DNA of 64,000 nt from Cymodocea nodosa (lineage: Eukaryota > Streptophyta > Magnoliopsida > Alismatales > Cymodoceaceae), in assembly GCA_036874045.1 (NCBI GenBank), contig CM072335.1, positions 27,535,501 to 27,599,500 on the forward strand, read 5' to 3'. The notes beneath the pieces were generated by a model, which searched no databases, had not been told where the DNA came from, and saw only the letters and a program-made list of their open reading frames with translations. How positions within the stretch are numbered: position 1 is the first letter of the stretch; each line of letters opens with the position of its first letter. Below, one piece after another: positions 58,521-64,000 of this stretch. The position numbers and the translations under genes were made by a program.

Positions 58521-58961
58521 TCAACTAAACGGACACCAAACAATGAACAGCCAGATGAACGAAGCAAAGATCAAGAGTGAGGCGAAGATCTCGCATACCT
58601 CTGCCTTGTCAACTCCCCCATTGCCGCGCGTATCATCAAACGCTGATTGCATCCTCGCCCTAACCCTAACAAAGAATCTCGCCAACCCATCCTCCACCGC
58701 TAGGTTGCCATCGTTCTCTCCCTCATCCCCGACGAACATAAGAAGCTGCACTGCCGTATCGCAGGAAAGGACTATCACGTGCGCCACGTATCTCAAAATC
58801 GGCAGCGCCATGTCGACGACCTCGCTCGGGCAACGGCCGCGAGATAGCGCCGTGTTGGCAAAGTGGAAGCCGTTCAGTGCTTTCAGCACCAGCTCGGCAT
58901 GCTCCGCGATCTCCTTGTGCATGTGGGTGGGGCGGATGACCCTCGTCGACCTGTCCGCCAT
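58521..58961 (-). CDS. Uncharacterised 146-aa protein with C-terminal hydrophobic segment
   Basis: A single-exon frame begins at ATG 58961 (MADRSTRVIRPTHMHKEIAE) and ends with TGA at 58521. The N-terminal half is helical in style (HAELVLKALNGFHFANTALS, then VVDMALPILRYVAHVIVL). It is followed by an acidic loop, RARMQSAFDDTRGNGGVDKA, and a strongly hydrophobic tail (IFASLLIFASFIWLFIVW), suggesting a tail-anchored or single-pass membrane protein. An upstream frame extension begins with GTG and is not used. I do not recognise the family. GC-rich coding DNA and the divergent position about 420 bp from SWI3D support a real gene. The tail past FAS could be intron read-through, so the C-terminus is the least certain part. 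Confidence 0.55.
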   Translation of the reverse strand: MADRSTRVIRPTHMHKEIAEHAELVLKALNGFHFANTALSRGRCPSEVVDMALPILRYVAHVIVLSCDTAVQLLMFVGDEGENDGNLAVEDGLARFFVRVRARMQSAFDDTRGNGGVDKAEVCEIFASLLIFASFIWLFIVWCPFS

Positions 58962-59381
58962 GGCCTGCCGTGGTTGCTTCCGTCTCTCCGAGCAAGAGAT
59001 GTGCTGGCAGATTTCAAAACCCCGGACTCCGCTCCGGATCACATTGAAGTTTTTATTAGGAGTTGCAAACCCTAATTATTTAATTTATTAAGTGTGGTAA
59101 ACGTAAAATTACTGTTACTGGAAAATTTGCAAATCCTAAATAAACTCTAATAATGTTAAGTAGTCGTCACATGATTTGATATTTCACCGAAAGTATAAAA
59201 CTAGCTGGACGTGATAACAAATTAAAACATTTCTATGTACCTTTCTGCAAAAGGAGACATCAGGTATTCAGGTGAGAGAGAGAGAGGAGAAAGCACACTC
59301 CATGACGGATGCCGGAGAACTCCATCCCTCCCAACTCCAGCTGAAACCCCAAACCCCGACGAACTCCACCGCGTCTCTCCC

Positions 59382-60610
59382 ATGGAGGACAGGCCTTTCC
59401 GGGACTCCGCCTCGAGGCCCGATTTTGGCCCGTCGGAATCCTTGGTGGAGCCCCCGCGGAAGCGTGCTGGCGGCAACAAGCGGAAATCGCCCTCGTCCAT
59501 CTTCGGCGTTTCCTCCTCCTCATCCTTCGCCTCAGCGAAGCGCCAGGCCAAGGAAAGGAACAACGTACACGCCCTCCTCCCGCCTATCCACAACGGGCCC
59601 GTGACAAGGGCACGGCAGTCCCCAAACAAGCTCGCCGCCGCCGCCGCTGCGGCTGCAGCGGCAGGGGGGACGGATCAGGTTGGGAAGGTGGAGAGGGAGG
59701 AGCAGGTTCCGTCGAAGGAGGACGAGGAGACCGTGGAAGAGCAGGAACCGCTCGTAGATGTGGAGTTTGACGCTGTTAGATCTCGCGGGAGTGATGTTCA
59801 TGTTGTACCGACGCATGCAGGTGAGGTCCAGGAATGATTTAGTTTTCTTCAATTGGTTGCAGCTTTGATTTTTGAGTGTGAACAATGCGTCTTTTGTTTG
59901 GGACGGTGAAGGAGGAGTAGAAGCAGCACCGGTTGCCCATGCCTTGACTGAAAAGACTGTAATTTCTTGCGCTGTAGAGTGATATAGGCCATAATGTCGC
60001 GATAAATGTTGTTTTCTAGTAGTTGTTTTGCAATTAGGTTTTGTTTAACATGTACTTCTTCTTATTCTTTTCGTTAGGTTGGTTTTCATGGAAAAAGGTC
60101 CATCAATTGGAGGAGCAAATGATGCCTTCCTTTTTCAGCGGGAAGTCGGAGAAACGGAACTGTGACATTTATGTGAAAATTCGTAATTCAATGATGAAAA
60201 AATTTAGAGGGGATCCACATATAGTAATGGAAATGAAAGATCTTGGGGATATCGCTGTGGAGGATACAGATGCCTGGCAGGAAGTGATGGAGTTTTTGGA
60301 TTGTTGGGGTTTGATCAATTTCCACCCTTTTCCACCACCCGGTTCTGATGCCTCTGCTCCCGAAAATGATGAAGCAGCCAAGTCAGCCTCTATGCTTGAG
60401 AAACTCTATCAATTCAAAGCTGCACGGGCACCTTCATCTTCGGAACCTAAACGGATTGGCGCAACTTCCCCGGTAGTGCAACTGCCTGGATTTCTTCCTG
60501 AGGCTGCTCTTGCTGAAGAATTGGTTAGGCCAGAAGAGCCTTCTGTTGAGTATCACTGCAACTCTTGCTCTGGGGACTGCTCTCGGAAGCGATATCACTG
60601 TCAGAGGCAG
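59382..60610 (+). CDS. SWI3D: SWI/SNF subunit SWI3D, 5' part (exons 1-2, 324 codons)
   Basis: Exons are 59382-59820 and 60078-60610, joined in phase 1; the gene continues past the right edge. The N-terminus is basic and low-complexity (PPRKRAGGNKRKSPSS, a poly-Ala run of ten and an acidic EEDEETVEEQEP block), with HNGPVTRARQSPNKLAA. The SWIRM domain spans about residues 137-237 (VHVVPTHAGWFSWKKVHQLE, SGKSEKRNCDIYVKIRNSMM, DAWQEVMEFLDCWGLINFHP). The beginning of a ZZ zinc finger follows at about 305 (YHCNSCSGDCSRKRYHCQRQ). This order, SWIRM then ZZ, identifies the SWI3D class, a core subunit of the plant SWI/SNF chromatin remodeller in the nucleus; SANT and coiled-coil parts should lie off the window. 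An in-frame upstream ATG at 59235 is less likely as start. Confidence 0.93.
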
Positions 60611-63285
60611 GTTGGACTGTTTAGCTTTTCTGGCCATGATCATCTTATTATATGCATTCTTCTCTGAATTCTTTCTTTACATATTTCTACATGACTGTCT
60701 TGGCTGTCTTAAACTTTCTTAGAGAAACTTATGAAATAATAGAGGAATCAGGAGTAAATGACTTGCTTTAAAATTATGACACTTCGTTGGACTGGAAGTG
60801 TATTCTTCAGCGATTCTTTGACAAGGCTCATCCATTGAACTGCATTATTGATATTTCCGTGACCTAGCTAAGCCGGACCTTTTTTGAGTAGATTTTCTTC
60901 TTAAACTTGTCCATTATTCATTTAATAGAGTGCAAGAATGACATAATGCATAACTGTACAAAACGTTTTCCATGAACAAACTTTTACATCAGATCTTTGT
61001 TCTGCTTCAGTCCAAACTTGTTTGACATTTCCGTCAGCTTTGGTCCTATATTGCTGAACATTATTTTGCATCTATTTCTTTGTAACTGAGCCAAATTGTA
61101 AGAATACACCAATGCTGTGGCTTCTAATCAATTTTTAAAGATATAAAAGTAGGATGATATGGACATCATTCTAACATATATGAAAAGATATTACAGTGAG
61201 ATACAATTCTAAATATGCTGTATTTTTAATTGGCATAGATATTACTGCTTGAATTGGATGGTGACTAATGTTTTCTACAATCATAACTTTTATAAATGTT
61301 TTTCCTCTCATACTACATACAGTGATAAATCAAATAAGCAGTAATAAGATGATTGGAAAGGATTATTATCAAAGGTAAAAAAATTTCCCAGGCGGAGAAA
61401 AAATTTGAGAAACCCAAGTGTTTTCTCAATGTTTCCAATCATATAGATTATGATTAAGAAGGTTGGGAACTTAGGATGCTTTTGAACGGTTTGTTGACAC
61501 TTGTCACCCAAACTATCACCATATTGAGAAGTAGGCTTTGTGATAGCACACTAGAATTGCCCTATGCTATCTGGATGCACTAACTACGTTGGGTTGATTA
61601 GCAAAAGAAAGTGAGCTTGTAATTGTTATTTTCTGACCATTTGTAGATGCTTATTCTCTTTTCTTTCTAGGAAAAGCACAAACATTCTTTTAGTTGCAGT
61701 GTCTGTCCCAGTCATGGCCTGAACATGGCTCTGATACATGTACACCAGCTTGCATGGCTTATTTCTTTTATCTGTTGAATGCAGGATAGAGTTAGGTTGT
61801 GATGTTCAAAATACACTAGGGCATGGCTTGGACTTAGGTTGTGATGTTCAAGATACACTAGGGCATGGCTTGGACATGCTAGCATACTTTGCAGATACAC
61901 AGGATATTTCCTGGATTGCTGAGACCCATTTTTAAGCATGTAAATGTCCTTTTAGTGTATTTAGAGGATGACTTAGACATGCTAGTCTTACTTAATTGAA
62001 CCTAACTCTAAGATCCATATAAGGATTTATTTATTCATATGCTCTAGCATTCCCTCTTAAGTTGGAACATCTAAGATAACTAGCTTGTAATAGACTCAAA
62101 TATAACCATAAACGATAAATGAAATATAGAAAACTATGGTAGACACTAAAATGGGCAAAGATTGTAACAGTTGCTATAAACGTAGTAGTTGCAAATAGGT
62201 AGCTTTGATATGTAGGTAGGAGCAACAATCGATTTCTTTGATCATATGGAAATAGGTGTGAGAAAAGACAAATACCTGCAGATTTTGAAAGAAACTTGTA
62301 AATACAAGCTCTTGCATGTGTTAATACAATCATCATTAGGTCATCCAAAGTAGTGACAGAGCAACACTACCTAGTGTAGAGATTTGTTTTGTGGAGAATA
62401 GATACTATTGTGTTGGATGAAAATGACTTCAACATTGAGACCTATAGAAGAAACGAGTAAGAGAAACATTGAAGGCTAATGATAGTTTTTTTTTTTTCTT
62501 CCTTTTTTCTTTTTTCAACTTCTACCATTTTTTGACACTTTTATTTCAATGAATTCTTTTCTTTCCCTTCTCTTCTTTTATTTTCTTTTCTTTTAAACTT
62601 ATCATGCACATCTCAAATCCTCCCTCTTTTTTTGACCTTCGATATGTGTTGCCCACCTCTATCATTCCTTTCTCTTTCTTCCTTTTCTTTTTCCCCCCTC
62701 TTGTCTTTCTTTTAAATAGCATATGCGATCCCCAACTGTCACACTCTTTTCCTTCCTCTTTGTTTGTAAACCCATTACAAAAGGGACAACCAGAGGGAGG
62801 CTTGGCAGTGGTGATGACTTGAGTGCTTGATAATAATAGCAAAAGAGGGTGGCATTGTGGTGGGAGAGAGATTGGATGGCCCTGGTAATGGTGTCAAAGG
62901 AGTTGGTTGTGGCAAGGGGGTGTTTTGGTAGTGTTGGACATAGGAGGGTTGCAAGGGCAGTGATAGTGGATCCTCAACTTCTGGTGGGTGGTAGCAAGGG
63001 AGGCTCTCTGGGAGGGTAATGAGCTGTCCTACAGCAGTGGGTTTGGGGGGCTCTTACTAGAAGTCTTGAAGGAGATAAGAACTTTAGGGACCGTTTGGGT
63101 GATTTTGGACACCTTGGAGGCATTCATGCTATAAAGACTATAGTTCCTAGCAAGTATTTATTTTGAGCAGTGATTACATTCTTTATTTGAAATATTGTAA
63201 TTTTTCAATTGACACATTAAATTATTAATATTTAATCTTATTTTTATCTTTTAAGTTGAATGATGAGTGATCCATGGGTAAATGC
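60611..63285. other. SWI3D intron 2 (left part)
   Basis: The donor is AG|GTTGGA at 60611. No continuation of the ZZ finger is found before the window ends, so the intron exceeds 3.3 kb. A pyrimidine-rich stretch lies at 62490-62720. Nothing else coding is seen. Confidence 0.6.
61792..61875. repeat. 42-bp tandem duplication
   Basis: ttaggttgtgatgttcaa plus atacactagggcatggcttggac is repeated twice, exactly adjacent, with one visible difference (a/g at position 18 or 19). It implies a recent duplication in SWI3D intron 2. Confidence 0.9.
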
Positions 63286-63289
63286 TCTT

Positions 63290-63800
63290 AGTATGAAGAA
63301 GATTGCAATCAAAGTGCTTTCTTAAATTACCTCCTTCTGGTTGTAAAAGAAACTTAAGTACATTCAACTTAATCCATACAAAGTGAAGGAATAGATGAGT
63401 GTAGAGGTTGAATGATTTGGTCTTTGTTCACTATAGCATGAAACTTCATTTAAAGCATATAATTGATGGAAAAGATCATGATAAGTTGGATCTAGTTGAT
63501 ATCACTTTCATTTACAAAAATTTGAGTGACGAGAATCCTATTGTAGAATAGATGGAAGAGAATGACAAGCTAGTTCTTGATGAAGAGGGTGGAAGGCTAT
63601 ACTAGCATATTGCAGAGTAGCTAGGTGTCGATATTGATGAGTATATGAACTCTTCACAACTTTATAGTGTTGAAAAATGTCTAGGCTTAGGGCCATGCAT
63701 AGACTCTGATGATGATCCTATGCAATCTCCAAATGATGATGACTGTAATGACAATGATGGTGGTGATGGCAGTGGTAGTGGTAACATTCCTTAGTTTGAG
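63290..63800 (+). pseudogene. hAT transposase C-terminal remnant in SWI3D intron 2
   Basis: Read with stops and shifts: MKKIAIKVLS, ITSSGCKRNLS, RLNDLVFVHYSMKLHLKH (about 63405-63455), LVDITFIYKNLSDENPIVE, then an acidic, Gly/Ser tail (about 63705-63785). The SSGCxRN and LNDLVFVHYxMxL words belong to the hAT dimerisation region. It resembles the remnant at 3740-4270 but is a separate copy. Confidence 0.7.
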
Positions 63801-64000
63801 AGTCAAAGGTTATTTAATCCATTTAGAAGAGAGGAGCTCTTTACCAATGCTACTCAAGATTTGGATCATGGAGTCACGCCACTTACAAACATGATTATAC
63901 AAGCAAAAGGCTAGAAAATACTAATGACATATAGCAAGTGGCAACAAGAGAAGGGGATTTCAATTTATTTTTTCACAAATCTTTGAAGGTTTACAAATGA

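Noticed and set aside
62546..62842. 98-aa minus ORF and overlapping plus ORF
   Set aside because: Generated by a pyrimidine-rich low-complexity stretch.

Overview
The window is nuclear DNA of a flowering plant. It has GT-AG spliced genes of plant-only families, an AT-rich background with a few GC-rich genes, and dense plant transposable elements. The contrast between GC-rich genes (polyol transporter, OEP24, start of SWI3D) and AT-rich ones suggests a monocot; this is an inference and I cannot name the species. All exon models were built by eye from splice consensus, reading phase and remembered family conservation.

Genes, left to right. (1) The 5' part of a DUF4091 (GH123-like) gene on the minus strand: coding exons run from 31012 down to 37, a non-coding leader exon lies near 32607-32700, and the 3' part is off the left edge. 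Its introns reach 13.7 kb and fill about half the window. (2) A 54-residue two-exon gene for the small subunit of serine palmitoyltransferase (34455-36089, minus). (3) OEP24, a plastid outer-envelope pore protein (37997-40836, minus, three exons). (4) A Ser-rich plant protein of about 996 residues and unknown function (43000-48403, plus, six coding exons), facing away from OEP24. (5) A polyol/monosaccharide transporter of 529 residues (50962-53358, plus). (6) A promoter-like segment with TATA box and telo-box followed by two overlapping mini-ORFs (about 54270-54530, plus). (7) A 146-residue protein I do not recognise (58521-58961, minus). (8) Divergent from it, the 5' part of SWI3D, a SWI/SNF chromatin-remodelling subunit (59382 onward, plus, running off the right edge).

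Mobile DNA. Intron 1 of the DUF4091 gene holds two structurally complete elements. One is a 4.7-kb PIF/Harbinger transposon (18891-23591, TSD TAA) with decayed transposase and Myb/SANT-like genes. The other is a 5.16-kb Copia retrotransposon (24221-29382, TSD AAAAC, 238-bp LTRs, tRNA-Met PBS) with disabled reading frames. Other introns hold a rearranged L1-type LINE, a decayed hAT element, hAT C-terminal scraps and a possible TRIM. RTE-type LINE pieces lie in the ssSPT intron and beyond the 3' end of OEP24. Several tandem repeats are internal to these elements or to introns.

Nothing here looks like a gene cluster or a multi-gene system. The genes are independent housekeeping or transport loci. 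The main points of interest are a gene kept spliceable across very large transposon-filled introns, a GC-rich minisatellite forming the Copia leader, two genes of unknown function, and the mini-ORF transcript candidate.
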